In this document: in pieces, positions 9,043-19,072 of the stretch | Layout of the letters: the number at the start of each line of letters is the position of its first letter | Numbering within the stretch: the first letter of the stretch is position 1 | Source of the DNA: Fimbriimonas sp. | GTDB lineage: Bacteria > Armatimonadota > Fimbriimonadia > Fimbriimonadales > Fimbriimonadaceae | Assembly: GCA_031292555.1 (NCBI GenBank) | Contig: JARLGV010000130.1 | Location: 53,604 to 117,603 of the forward strand | Direction of reading: 5' to 3' | DNA: 64,000 bases | The notes under the pieces: generated by a model | What the model saw: the letters and a program-made list of their open reading frames with translations, nothing else | Database searches by the model: none | What the model was told of the DNA's origin: nothing | Position numbers and translations under genes: made by a program

Positions 9043-12000
9043 ATGGACTTCTTCACACGCCCTCCACGTGTCGTCCTTCGTGATCACCGGTCGGTTCTAT
9101 TCCGGACGATCCTAGTCGTCTCCTTGCTCGCCCTTGCCCTTTTGGGACGCGCTCAGTTGGCGAATTCGCCCTGGCCAAAGGTATTCGGTAACTCGAGTAA
9201 CACCGGCTTGGGCCCGGGAACGCACACGGATGGCACCGTCAAGTGGAGTTACAGTGATTCCTCGTCGGTCGCCCTGAATGGCATTCGATTCCCTGCGGTC
9301 ATCGGGTCCGATGGCACGATCTACATGGTTGCGGGAGACGTCTCGGGCCAGTATCCGACCGTCGTGTACTCGCTCAATAGGGCAAACGGCTCCCTCAATT
9401 GGTCTTGCCCAATCTCCGATCATGTAAACACCGCGCCTGCCGTTTCACAAGACGGAACCGTCTATTTCGGCTGCTCTGAAGGCACATTCTACGCAGTCAG
9501 GCAGGGCTCTGTGAGCTGGGTCTACCCCGCCACAAACGCAATCGAGAGTTCGCCCGCGGTAGGAACCGACGGAACGATTTACTTTGGGTGCGACGATACG
9601 TTCGTGTACGCCCTCAATCCGAACGGGACATTGAAATGGAAGTACACGCAGGCCGGGAACAAGATTCAGACTCCTCCCGCAATCTCTCCCGACGGAACCA
9701 CTATCTATGTTGGAAACAACTTCTCGCTTCTTGGCTTGGATACTGCGACCGGAGGGGCGGTGTTCAATTTTACGACGATGGGCAATATCGGAGCGGCTCC
9801 GGTTATTGCCCCAGATGGGACCATCTACCTCTCTTCGTACGACGGACTCCTCTACGCCTTGGCGCCAGGAAGCCATCAGCTGGAGTGGACTTTCTGGGCG
9901 GGGGACGCAATACTGGCTTCTCCTGCAATCGGACCAAACGGGACTATTTATCTTCCCTCGTCCGACTACAACCTCTATGCCCTGACACCGTCCGGTGCAC
10001 TCAAGTGGAGTTATGAAGCTACGGGGCCCCTTACATCTTCTCCGGCAGTGGGCGCCGACGGGACCGTCTATTTCATTGCAGGATTCTCACTTTTCGATTC
10101 GAGCGTCAGCGGCTTGTTCACTGCGCTCGATGGCAAGACCGGCGAAGTGAGCTGGATGTTCCAGGTCACGAACGGCGGCTACAACATATACGGCACCGCG
10201 ATCTGCCCAGCGATTGGGGCGGACGGAACGGTCTACGAGGGATTTGGGGACGGGGTCCTAAGAGCATTCAGGAGCACGCTGGTCACCTCAATTTCGCTGA
10301 GCCCGACGACCGTGTTAGGTGGCCAGGTCGCGACGGGAACAGTGAATATCAACTACCCGGCGCCGGTTGGCGGCATGGCGGTCAGCCTTCTCAGCGACAC
10401 CCCCTCGGCCGCGTCTGTGCCGACAGCCGTAACCGTTCCCGCCGGTCTGACATCGGCGACGTTTGAAGTTCAGACATACGGTGTTGACTCCGACACCTTG
10501 GTGACGATCAGCGCAACGCTCGGACAGACGGTCGCCGCTCAGTTAACGGTGAAACCTGCGTCAGTCGTTTCGGTTACCCTAAACCCCTCGTCGGTCGTGG
10601 GCGGAAACTCATCGACCGGCACCGTCACCCTGAACGGACCCGGGACAAGCGGTGGGACAATCGTGTCGCTGACTAGCAGCAGCGCAAATGCGACCGTGCC
10701 TTCGACGGTTACCGTGCCGGCGGGCCAGGTGTCCGGTACATTCCCAATCAGCACGGTCGGCGTCGATGCTCAAACCTCGGCGACTATCTCAGCAACCCTC
10801 AATTCGCAGTCACAGAGCGCTGACCTGACGATCACGCCGGCAATGCTGTCCTCTGTCAGCCTAAGCCCAGCCACTGTACCGGGCGGATCGCCCTCGACCG
10901 GGATCGCCACACTCTCCGGGCAAGCGGGACCCTCTGGGCTGCCAATAGGCCTGAAGAGCAATCTCCAGAGCGCATCGGTACCTTCATCGGTGACAGTGGC
11001 AGCCGGTCAAACGAACGCAAGTTTCACGGTTACCACTAGCGGGGTCGATTCGCAGCAGAAGGCGACGGTCACTGCGTCGCAAGGCCCTGATAGCCAATCT
11101 GCGGTGTTGACCATCACTCCGGCAACCCTCGCTTCGATCACGTTGAGCCCTTCGACCGTTCCGGGTGGCACGAGTTCGACGGGGACCGTTACCCTCAATG
11201 GGGTAGCGGGTTCGAAGGGAACCGTTGCAAACCTGTCGAGCAGTTCTCCGTCGGCATCGATCCCGGCGACCATAACCGTGCCGTCAGGCGCTTCATCGGC
11301 TTCGTTTACCGTTACGACGCGTGGAGTCAGTTCCCAAACAACGGCGACGATCACCGCAACTCTCGCCAGCCAGTCGCAGTCCTCTTCCTTGACCATCACG
11401 CCGGCAACTGTCGAGACGGTCACCCTAAATCCAAGCGTCGTCGTCGGTGGCAACGCGTCGACCGGCACGGTCACACTGACTGGCCAAGCCGGTCCGGGAG
11501 GGCTCGTAGTCTCCTTGAGTAGCAGCTTAAGCTCGGCCACCCTACCATCGTCGATCACTATCGCAGCGGGCCAATCGACCGGCACTTTTCAGGTTGCCAC
11601 AACCGCCGTTAGCTCCCTGGCGGAAGCGACAATCACTACGTCGATCGGATCGCAGTCCCAAACAGCCGACCTGACCATTCAACCGGCTGCCGTTGTTTCC
11701 GTGACATTGAAGCCGGCCGCTGTCGTCGGCGGATCCTCGTCGAACGCCACCGTGCAACTCAACGGCCCCGCTGGTCCTGGCGGGATCACGGTCGCCTTGA
11801 GCTCTTCCAGTTCAGCGGCAATCGTTCCGTCAAGCGTCACGATTGCCGCCGGACAAAGCTCGGGCACCGTCACCGTTACGACGACGCCAGTCAATGAGGC
11901 AGCAACCACGACGATCAACGCGACATTGTCCGGCTCTTCGGCATCGGCAACGTTGACCATCAACGCGCCCTCCCTGTCGTCGCTCACGCTAAGCCCGGCG

Positions 12001-13941
12001 AGCGTCCAAGGCGGCAACTCGTCGACCGGCACGGTAACCCTCAGCGGACCAGCCGGTTCAGCAGGCATCGTCGTCTCGATTTCCAGCAACCAGACGGCCG
12101 CCACCGTTCCCGCGACCATAAGCGTTGCCGCCGGCCAAAACTTGGCGACATTCGCGATTTTGACGACGCCCGTCGCCTCCATGACCTCGGCAAGCATCTC
12201 CGGTTCGCTGGCTGGCGTCACCCGTTCGGCAACCCTCACGATCATGCTGCCGACGATGGCCTCGATCAGCCTCAACCCAACGGCGGTATCCAGCGGCGGC
12301 GTCTCCACCTGCACCGTAAATATATCGACTCCCGCTGGCCCCGGCGGAGCCAACGTCGTCCTTACCAGCAACAGCGCTGCCGCCCCGACTCCCGGTTTCA
12401 TTCTCGTCCCGGCTGGCCAAACGTCTGCCACGTTCACCGTAACGGCTGGAGGGGTCAGCACTCCGACTTCGGCGACGATCACGGGCGCCCTGAACGGCCA
12501 GTTTCGGTCGGCGACCCTCACGATCAACCCAGCCGGCATCCTGTCGCTGACGCTCAACCCTTCCTCGGTGGTCGGAGGAACCCCTTCGACCGGAACCGTA
12601 ACGCTGGCAGGTCCGGCCGGCGCCGGCGGGACATCGGTCGCGCTATCCTCAAGCGGCCCAGCCGCGTCGACGCTGTCCTCGGTAACGGTTCCTGCTGGGC
12701 AGACCTCAGCGAGTTTCACCATCACGACAAGTGGCGTCGGCTCGACGACTAATGTCTCGATCTCCGGCACGGTCATCGGAACCACCCAATCGGGAATGTT
12801 GACGATCACTCCCGCTTCGTTGTCGAATTTGGCGCTGAACCCATCGACGGTCACCGGAGGCAATCCCGCGATGGGAACCGTAACCCTTAACGGAAACGCC
12901 GGGCCGTCGGGTGCCGTCGTGACCCTAAGCAGCAGTACTTCGACGGCAACCGTCCCCGCGTCGGTTACTGTCGCCGCTAACCAATCCTCCGCGACATTTG
13001 CGATCGGCACGGTGAACGTCACAAGCCCCCAAACCGCATCGATCTCGGCGGCCCTCGGCGGGCAAACCCAGAGCGCCACGCTGACGATCGTGACGGTCAC
13101 CCTCGATTCGGTTACGATCACGCCTAGCGCGGTCGCCGGCGGAACAAGCGCCTCCGGAACTGTCACTCTGACCGGCCCCTCCGGTAAGGGTGGAACAGTC
13201 GTCAAGCTTAAGAGCAGCCTTGCCACCGTAATTGTCCCAAGCTCAGTGACTGTCTCTGCAGGCTCAACGAGCGCGGCGTTCACCGTGACCACCAAAGCCA
13301 CGAGTGCCCAAGAGACGGCGACGATCACCGCAACCCTCGGTTCGGCTACGCGAACCGCTACGCTGACGGTGAACCCACCGGTCCTGACATCCCTAACCCT
13401 CACCCCAACGTCAGTGACCGGGGGTTCTCCGTCGGCCGGTTTGGTCACGCTGAACGGACCGGCCCCCGCGGGGGGAGCCCTCATCAAACTCGCGAGCAGT
13501 TCGACCTCGGCGAGATGCCCCACATCCGTCACAGTCCCTGCCGGAAAGACGACGGCAAAGTTCACGGTTCTAACAATCGCGGTTTCGGCTCAAACTCCCG
13601 CGACGATCACCGCCACCTTTGCCGGCAGCCAAGTTTCTTCCACGCTGATCGTCCAAACGCCGGCGGTGAAATCGCTCTCGCTCAACCCCGCGACTGTGAC
13701 CGGTGGAAAGAACTCGACCGGCACTGTCACCTTGAACGGGCCGGCGCCAACCGGCGGGTTCGCGGTGTCGCTCTCAAGCAGTTCGCAGGCGGCAATGCCA
13801 CCAGGCTCGGTGACGATCGGGGCAGGCAAGACGACGGCAACCTTTACCGTCAAGACCGTCAAAGTCTCGACCAAAACAACGGCGGACGTATCGGCGACGG
13901 GCGGGGGTTCGACGAAATCCGCATCCCTGACGATCAACTGA
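9043..13941 (+). CDS. Giant exported protein: PQQ-type propeller plus 13 Ig-like repeats
   Basis: The 1,632-residue protein has an N-terminal signal peptide (hydrophobic core LVVSLLALALLGRA, about residues 24-37). It then has eight PQQ/YVTN-type blades, each marked by a D/N-G-T-x-Y strand (for example DGTVYFGC, DGTIYFGC, DGTIYLSS). From about residue 410 to the end run 13 repeats of about 94 residues, each starting like 'SLTLNPSSVVGG..STGTVTL' and ending like 'ATLTI'. No sorting or anchoring domain follows the last repeat. The design suggests a long secreted or surface fibre with a propeller head. Function unknown. A paralogue follows 23 nt downstream. Confidence 0.85.
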   Translation: MDFFTRPPRVVLRDHRSVLFRTILVVSLLALALLGRAQLANSPWPKVFGNSSNTGLGPGTHTDGTVKWSYSDSSSVALNGIRFPAVIGSDGTIYMVAGDVSGQYPTVVYSLNRANGSLNWSCPISDHVNTAPAVSQDGTVYFGCSEGTFYAVRQGSVSWVYPATNAIESSPAVGTDGTIYFGCDDTFVYALNPNGTLKWKYTQAGNKIQTPPAISPDGTTIYVGNNFSLLGLDTATGGAVFNFTTMGNIGAAPVIAPDGTIYLSSYDGLLYALAPGSHQLEWTFWAGDAILASPAIGPNGTIYLPSSDYNLYALTPSGALKWSYEATGPLTSSPAVGADGTVYFIAGFSLFDSSVSGLFTALDGKTGEVSWMFQVTNGGYNIYGTAICPAIGADGTVYEGFGDGVLRAFRSTLVTSISLSPTTVLGGQVATGTVNINYPAPVGGMAVSLLSDTPSAASVPTAVTVPAGLTSATFEVQTYGVDSDTLVTISATLGQTVAAQLTVKPASVVSVTLNPSSVVGGNSSTGTVTLNGPGTSGGTIVSLTSSSANATVPSTVTVPAGQVSGTFPISTVGVDAQTSATISATLNSQSQSADLTITPAMLSSVSLSPATVPGGSPSTGIATLSGQAGPSGLPIGLKSNLQSASVPSSVTVAAGQTNASFTVTTSGVDSQQKATVTASQGPDSQSAVLTITPATLASITLSPSTVPGGTSSTGTVTLNGVAGSKGTVANLSSSSPSASIPATITVPSGASSASFTVTTRGVSSQTTATITATLASQSQSSSLTITPATVETVTLNPSVVVGGNASTGTVTLTGQAGPGGLVVSLSSSLSSATLPSSITIAAGQSTGTFQVATTAVSSLAEATITTSIGSQSQTADLTIQPAAVVSVTLKPAAVVGGSSSNATVQLNGPAGPGGITVALSSSSSAAIVPSSVTIAAGQSSGTVTVTTTPVNEAATTTINATLSGSSASATLTINAPSLSSLTLSPASVQGGNSSTGTVTLSGPAGSAGIVVSISSNQTAATVPATISVAAGQNLATFAILTTPVASMTSASISGSLAGVTRSATLTIMLPTMASISLNPTAVSSGGVSTCTVNISTPAGPGGANVVLTSNSAAAPTPGFILVPAGQTSATFTVTAGGVSTPTSATITGALNGQFRSATLTINPAGILSLTLNPSSVVGGTPSTGTVTLAGPAGAGGTSVALSSSGPAASTLSSVTVPAGQTSASFTITTSGVGSTTNVSISGTVIGTTQSGMLTITPASLSNLALNPSTVTGGNPAMGTVTLNGNAGPSGAVVTLSSSTSTATVPASVTVAANQSSATFAIGTVNVTSPQTASISAALGGQTQSATLTIVTVTLDSVTITPSAVAGGTSASGTVTLTGPSGKGGTVVKLKSSLATVIVPSSVTVSAGSTSAAFTVTTKATSAQETATITATLGSATRTATLTVNPPVLTSLTLTPTSVTGGSPSAGLVTLNGPAPAGGALIKLASSSTSARCPTSVTVPAGKTTAKFTVLTIAVSAQTPATITATFAGSQVSSTLIVQTPAVKSLSLNPATVTGGKNSTGTVTLNGPAPTGGFAVSLSSSSQAAMPPGSVTIGAGKTTATFTVKTVKVSTKTTADVSATGGGSTKSASLTIN
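10279..13938 (+). repeat. 13 tandem repeats of about 282 bp (coding)
   Basis: Units recur every 281-282 bases and encode one Ig-like domain each. Repeat starts are visible at about 10279 (VTSISLSP), 10564 (VVSVTLNP) and onward to the last (VKSLSLNP). DNA identity between units is only moderate, so the array is old or under selection at protein level, but GC-rich phrases such as ACCGGCACGGT recur. Confidence 0.8.
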
Positions 13942-13964
13942 GGAACCTGAGGAGCACGACGAAA

Positions 13965-16900
13965 ATGACATTCCGAACTCTTCGATCGAATCGCCCATCC
14001 TCCGATATCGCGATCCGTCTGCTGCTGGTTGCGATGCTCGCCGCCCTCGCTGCGCTTACCCCCGCCCAACTTGCCGGATCCGGATGGGCAAAGATCCACG
14101 GCGATATTACGAACTCGGGAAGGGGAACCGGTGCTAACGCGACGTCGACGCCGCAGTGGGTCTTCAGCGACAACATCAATTTCTCCGCCCCGGTCGTTGG
14201 AACAAACGGCATCGTCTACTTCAGCACTGGGCCCACCACAAACGGACTCGGAGTCGGAAGCCTATACGCCGTCGACGCGACCACTGGCAAAGTGATTTGG
14301 TCCCATCTGCATCTAGGCATGACGCTTTCGGTCCCAGCGGTTGGAGAGGACGGTACCGTTTACCTAGAAGAAGGGGCATACGGCGAGAATGGCGCGTACT
14401 TGCTTGCATTTGACGGAGACGATGGGTCCTTCAAATGGCTGCAGTATCTCCCCTCAGGCACGTCACCCACCATCGGACCCGACAACACTGTTTACAGCGG
14501 GGTATCCGCCGTCGACGGCGCAACCGGGATGCTGAAGTGGACCAGCAACATTAGCATCGGCGGACCGCTTTCCACGATGGCAGTCTCACCCGACGGAAAG
14601 ATGCTGTACGGAGGCAATTTCAGCACCGACGCATTCGCATTGGATGCAGCCACCGGCAGCTTGGTCTGGAGCTACCAGACAAAGGGACAGGTTTCCCCTT
14701 CGCCGGTCGTCGGGCCGAACGGCAATAGCTACAATGTCTACTTCGGTTCATTCGACGGCAATCTATATGCACTCGACTCTGTGACCGGAAAGCTGGTATG
14801 GAGCTTCCAAACCGGTAACGCTATCCGAGACAGCCCAACCGTCGGCAACGATGGAACGGTTTATATGTTCGGCAATCTGAATGGTAATCAATGCGTCTAT
14901 GCCATCGATCCTGCCAACGGGAACCTCAAATGGACTGCCCAGAGCGTGGCCACGAACGGCGTCAGCGCCACTCTATCGTCGCCGTCGCTGGCCTCTGACG
15001 GAACCCTCTACTACATAGACCCACTCGCTCTCGTCGTTAACGCGATCGATACCTCTCACTCGGGCAAGTTACTTTGGTCGTACCCGATCCCCGGAGTCGG
15101 GTTCGCTTTTGATTCGACGCCGGCAATCGGGCCTGACGGAAGCCTCTATATCGCGTCTTCAGAAAACGTGACGGCGTTGGAAAGCATCCACGTCATCGAC
15201 GTCACGTTGAAACCATCGACCGTGCTTGGCGGAGCATCGTCAATCGGCACGGTCACGTTGAATTTGCCGGCTCCACCCAATGGTCTCTTGGTGACGCTGG
15301 GAAGCAATAGGCTCGCCGCCTCCGTTCCCGGCTCTATCACGGTTCCAAGTGGCGCGACTACCGCAACGTTCACGGTGACAACAACGAGCGTCAATGCAGT
15401 GACGGTCGCCAATATCGGCGCAACGCCCGGAGTCAATCGGACGGCGAGCCTGACGATCAACCCCATCGAAGTGTCGAGCGTGTCTTTCAACCCGAGTACG
15501 GTCGTGGGCGGCAAGAACTCCACCGGCACGGTGACGCTCGATGCTCCCGCTGGAAACGGAGGTCTGACGGTGGCGTTGGCCTCCGCCTCGAACGCCGTGT
15601 CTTTGCCTTCAAGCGTCACCGTTCTGGCCGGGCAAACCACCGCCACTTTCACGGTAGCGACCATCGGCGTCGATGCATCGACCCAAGCAGCCGTCATCGC
15701 ATCTTTGAACGGCCAAAGCTCGAGCGGAACGTTGACCGTAAATCCGGCTGGGCTCTCTGGCCTGAGCATGAGCCCCACCACCGTGATGGGAGGGACCTCG
15801 TCGACCGGCACGGTCACCCTAAGCGGACCGGCTGGCCCGTCTGGGACGGCCCTATCTCTCGCCAGTAACAGCTCATCGGCGTCGACTCCTACTACCGTCA
15901 CGATTGCGGCCGGCCAGACCTCAGCGGCTTTCGCTGTTTCGACAATCGGTGTCGACTCCCCAACGACGGCAACGATCACGGCAACCTTGGGTGCGGTTTC
16001 CATGACGGCGACGCTCGCCATCACCCCGGCGAAACTCTCTTCCCTCACGCTTAGCCCGACATCCGTTCTCGGCGGTTCGCCCTCGACCGGTACGGTCACA
16101 CTGACCGGGCCGGCTGGTCCTTCCGGGTCGACCGTAGTCCTTTCGAGCAGCATTTCGGCGGCCAATGTCCCGTCGTCACTTATTCTGCAATCTGGGCAAT
16201 CCTCTGCCACGTTCGCCATCTCCACGACCGGCGTAAACAACCAGACCGCCGCAATGATCAAGGCGACGTTCGCCTCGATTTCGCAAACCGCGACGCTGAC
16301 GATTTCGGCCGCCAAAGCCCTATCCCTCACGATGAATCCGAGCACGGTTGTGGGAGGAATCTCGACCACGGGTACGTTGAGTCTGACTGGACCGGCCGGG
16401 CCAAGCGGCGACATCGTTAGCCTCTCGAGTTCGTCGCCCTCAGTGAGCGTTCCCGGAACCGTGACGGTCGCAGCAGGCCAAACCACGGGTACGTTCATCG
16501 CCTCCACCGTCGGTGTACCGAGTCAGATCAGCGCGACGATCACGGCGACACTCAGCGGGTCGGTCACGGCCTCCCTCACCGTTCAACCGCCTACCGTCGC
16601 GTCAGTGTCGCTAAGTCCTCCGAGCGTTGTTGCTGGGAACTCGTCACAGGTAACGGTAACGCTCAGCAGTCCGGCCGGGCCTGCCGGAATCGGAATCTCG
16701 CTCTCTAGCGACCAAGCCGACGCCACCGTTCCGGCCTCGGTCACGATCCTCGCTGGACAAACAAGCGCCACTTGCACCGTCTCAACTGGCAACGTTGGCG
16801 CTCCGACGCCGTGCCGGATCACCGCCAAGCTGAACGGCCAGTCTCAATCAGCCCTGTTGACCATCACTCCCATCACAATTGCCTCGCTGAGCCTCAGCCC

Positions 16901-17999
16901 CTCTACCGTAATCGGCGGTAAGTCTTCCACTGGGACAGTCACGCTCAACAGTCCTGCTACAAACGGTGGACTCACGGTGAGCCTCAGCAGCAATTCGACG
17001 TCGGCAACAGTTCCTGGAACCGTGACGGTAGCTGCCGGCGCCACCACGGCAACCTTTACCGTCGCAACGTCGGCAGTAAGCGCGCAGGCCACGGCGACGA
17101 TCGGGGCTCTTCTGAATGGAACGTCTCAAGGGGCAAATCTCACGATCAATGCTGCCTCATTGAGCGCGCTGGCCCTTAACCCGACGAGCATCTCGGGCGG
17201 AAATGCGTCGACAGGCACGGTAACTCTGACCGGAGCCGCCGGACCGGGCGGAGTGATCGTTGCGCTGACGAGCAGCAGCGCTAGCGCAAGAATTCCCGCT
17301 ACTGTAACAGTCCAGGCCGGCCAGGCGTCCGCGACCTTCGCGATCACAACCTCAGCCGTATCGTCGAGCGTCACCGCAACAATTCAGGCGAGCCTGTCTG
17401 GAATCAACCAGACCGCGACTCTCACCATCACGCCATCGACGCCGACGTCGCTGACCTTCAATCCAGCAGCCGTCGTCGGAAGCCTATCTTCCACCGGCAC
17501 GGTCATGCTAAGCGGTCCGGCTCCCGCCGGCGGGCTGTTGGTCAAGCTGACCAACTCGTCGCCCGCCGCTATCGTCCCCCAGACCGTGACGGTTCCCGCC
17601 GGCAGCACGTCGGCGACATTCAAGGCAACGACCATCGTGGTTGGGACGCAGTCGGTGGCGAACGTCTCGGCTACCGCCAACGGAGCCACCGTAACCGGCG
17701 CGCTTACGATCAACCCGCCAAACGTTCTCTCGCTCACGCTTAAGCCGACAAGCGTGAAGGGAGGATCCGCCTCTACCGGGACGGTGACGATCGCCGTCGC
17801 TGCGCCCAAGGGAGGCCTTACGATCTCTCTCTCCAGTAACGTGGCTCAGGCAACCGTTCCCACATCCGTAACGATCGCAGCCGGCAAGACGACTGCGACG
17901 ATCACGGTCAAGACGGTCAAGGTCGCCAAGCAAACGGTGGCAACCATAACGGCTTCCGACCCGGGCTCGTCGAAGACCGCCAGCCTGACGATCAACTAG
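13965..17999 (+). CDS. Giant exported protein: PQQ-type propeller plus 10 Ig-like repeats
   Basis: This 1,344-residue paralogue of the upstream gene has the same order: signal peptide (LLLVAMLAALAALTPAQ, about residues 20-36), eight propeller repeats (DGTVYLEE, DGTVYMFG, DGSLYIAS and others), then ten Ig-like units of about 94 residues. It lacks three repeats relative to its neighbour. Both proteins end with a Lys-rich last unit (VKTVKV...) and the residues ASLTIN. The open frame begins at 13515, but ATG 13965 with GAGG upstream (13949-13952) starts the signal peptide and lies 23 nt after the first gene, so they are probably co-transcribed. Confidence 0.85.
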   Translation: MTFRTLRSNRPSSDIAIRLLLVAMLAALAALTPAQLAGSGWAKIHGDITNSGRGTGANATSTPQWVFSDNINFSAPVVGTNGIVYFSTGPTTNGLGVGSLYAVDATTGKVIWSHLHLGMTLSVPAVGEDGTVYLEEGAYGENGAYLLAFDGDDGSFKWLQYLPSGTSPTIGPDNTVYSGVSAVDGATGMLKWTSNISIGGPLSTMAVSPDGKMLYGGNFSTDAFALDAATGSLVWSYQTKGQVSPSPVVGPNGNSYNVYFGSFDGNLYALDSVTGKLVWSFQTGNAIRDSPTVGNDGTVYMFGNLNGNQCVYAIDPANGNLKWTAQSVATNGVSATLSSPSLASDGTLYYIDPLALVVNAIDTSHSGKLLWSYPIPGVGFAFDSTPAIGPDGSLYIASSENVTALESIHVIDVTLKPSTVLGGASSIGTVTLNLPAPPNGLLVTLGSNRLAASVPGSITVPSGATTATFTVTTTSVNAVTVANIGATPGVNRTASLTINPIEVSSVSFNPSTVVGGKNSTGTVTLDAPAGNGGLTVALASASNAVSLPSSVTVLAGQTTATFTVATIGVDASTQAAVIASLNGQSSSGTLTVNPAGLSGLSMSPTTVMGGTSSTGTVTLSGPAGPSGTALSLASNSSSASTPTTVTIAAGQTSAAFAVSTIGVDSPTTATITATLGAVSMTATLAITPAKLSSLTLSPTSVLGGSPSTGTVTLTGPAGPSGSTVVLSSSISAANVPSSLILQSGQSSATFAISTTGVNNQTAAMIKATFASISQTATLTISAAKALSLTMNPSTVVGGISTTGTLSLTGPAGPSGDIVSLSSSSPSVSVPGTVTVAAGQTTGTFIASTVGVPSQISATITATLSGSVTASLTVQPPTVASVSLSPPSVVAGNSSQVTVTLSSPAGPAGIGISLSSDQADATVPASVTILAGQTSATCTVSTGNVGAPTPCRITAKLNGQSQSALLTITPITIASLSLSPSTVIGGKSSTGTVTLNSPATNGGLTVSLSSNSTSATVPGTVTVAAGATTATFTVATSAVSAQATATIGALLNGTSQGANLTINAASLSALALNPTSISGGNASTGTVTLTGAAGPGGVIVALTSSSASARIPATVTVQAGQASATFAITTSAVSSSVTATIQASLSGINQTATLTITPSTPTSLTFNPAAVVGSLSSTGTVMLSGPAPAGGLLVKLTNSSPAAIVPQTVTVPAGSTSATFKATTIVVGTQSVANVSATANGATVTGALTINPPNVLSLTLKPTSVKGGSASTGTVTIAVAAPKGGLTISLSSNVAQATVPTSVTIAAGKTTATITVKTVKVAKQTVATITASDPGSSKTASLTIN
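15187..17996 (+). repeat. 10 tandem repeats of about 282 bp (coding)
   Basis: This is the same repeat family and period as in the upstream gene. The units start with IDVTLKPS, SSVSFNPS, SGLSMSPT, SSLTLSPT, LSLTMNPS, ASVSLSPP, ASLSLSPS, SALALNPT, TSLTFNPA and LSLTLKPT. The two arrays together hold 23 units. Confidence 0.8.
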
Positions 18000-18003
18000 C
18001 CGG

Positions 18004-19035
18004 CTACGGTATCGACTGATGGTCGCAATCCCGAATCCGATACCAACATAAGAGGTCCGATACGGGCGGGATCGGCGGAGCCGGAGTTGAACCGCGCATA
18101 TACAGATAGGCGACCGACGAGTAGCGGAAGGTCAGGAGGCGGTCTGCATCCCAGGGGTTCTGAAAGACGAAGCGGAACCTCCGATCGAAGTGGATCGCAT
18201 CGTTCTCGTGGATGCGGTACATCGCGATCGTCGAGCGGAGCGTGTCTTTGACTGGAACTCCGTGGTAAGGACCGGCGAATGTTCCCTCCCGGAAATACCA
18301 GCCACCCAGGAAGTAATCCTCCAATCCCGTTCCAACGATTCTCGGCTCCGCCCAATCGTCATCGATGAACACATGCTCGGGCGCCTCCAAAAACGACAGA
18401 TAGTTCAAGGGCTCGCCCTGGCAGGACAGCGTGCATCCGACGTAACGGCCCTCGCCTTCAGTTTCGGCGATGAGGAGCGGTTCCGAGCCCGAGTTCTGCC
18501 CGGTGTGAAAGTGGGCGTGGAACGTCGGCATGTCATCGGCCAGGCACTCCACGCGCTGATACAGCACATTCATGAATACTTGGGTGTCGATTGCCTCATC
18601 GAGATTCTCGATTTCGACTCGGAACGACTTGGCAAACGGCATCGGGAACGAGCAGAAGAAGCCGCCGGACGACATGCCCACGTAGCGAGAGGCAAAGCTC
18701 GCCACCTCGCACAGCCCGATCCCGAAGAAGTCTCCTACCGGCGCCAATACTTGAGGGTTCTCCGCGCCATCGAAGGTGATCCGCAAGATGAGCGTCTTGA
18801 GGATCGACTGACTTATCGGCGAGTCAGTGGACCAGTGCTGCCAGAACCAACCCGGGAAGGTGAGCCAAAACTGGGCGATATATCCCGGTCCTTCCGCTTC
18901 GGCAACCGTCACGCGACTGCCTCGCGGAATCGGAATCGTCTTGTGGCGTGTTGCGAGGTCGAAGGTCGTAGCCTGGTGTGTCGAGATGGGCGTTGGCAGC
19001 GGGATCATCGTATCGATACTACTACCCGGCGCCAT
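18004..19035 (-). CDS. DUF2961 (GH172-like) protein
   Basis: This 343-residue DUF2961 protein belongs to the group from which GH172 enzymes (fructofuranosidase or arabinofuranosidase acting on alpha-linked furanosides) were defined. Family motifs are visible: GPGYIAQFWLT near residue 50, 'PVGDFFG' near 100, and GTGLEDYF...GGWYF near 235. No signal peptide is seen, which is unusual among secreted relatives and suggests cytoplasmic action. It converges on the second repeat gene with 4 nt between the stops and is divergent from the sulfotransferase gene. The exact substrate is not predictable. Confidence 0.82.
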   Translation of the reverse strand: MAPGSSIDTMIPLPTPISTHQATTFDLATRHKTIPIPRGSRVTVAEAEGPGYIAQFWLTFPGWFWQHWSTDSPISQSILKTLILRITFDGAENPQVLAPVGDFFGIGLCEVASFASRYVGMSSGGFFCSFPMPFAKSFRVEIENLDEAIDTQVFMNVLYQRVECLADDMPTFHAHFHTGQNSGSEPLLIAETEGEGRYVGCTLSCQGEPLNYLSFLEAPEHVFIDDDWAEPRIVGTGLEDYFLGGWYFREGTFAGPYHGVPVKDTLRSTIAMYRIHENDAIHFDRRFRFVFQNPWDADRLLTFRYSSVAYLYMRGSTPAPPIPPVSDLLCWYRIRDCDHQSIP

Positions 19036-19072
19036 CGGTTAGGCGGCCAACCGAGTAACCTTCTTGCCTGAC

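Noticed and set aside
11679..13565. A 628-codon open frame on the minus strand
   Set aside because: It lies opposite the repeat array of the first giant gene. The biased, repetitive codon usage of the Ig-like units removes stops in that antisense frame; it has no start signal and no recognisable domain.
15146..16507. A 453-codon minus-strand frame opposite the second repeat array
   Set aside because: Same cause as the frame at 11679. The propeller and Ig repeats of the plus strand are clear.
10279..17996. CRISPR-like or satellite array
   Set aside because: The 282-base units have no spacers, keep an open reading frame and encode Ig-like domains.
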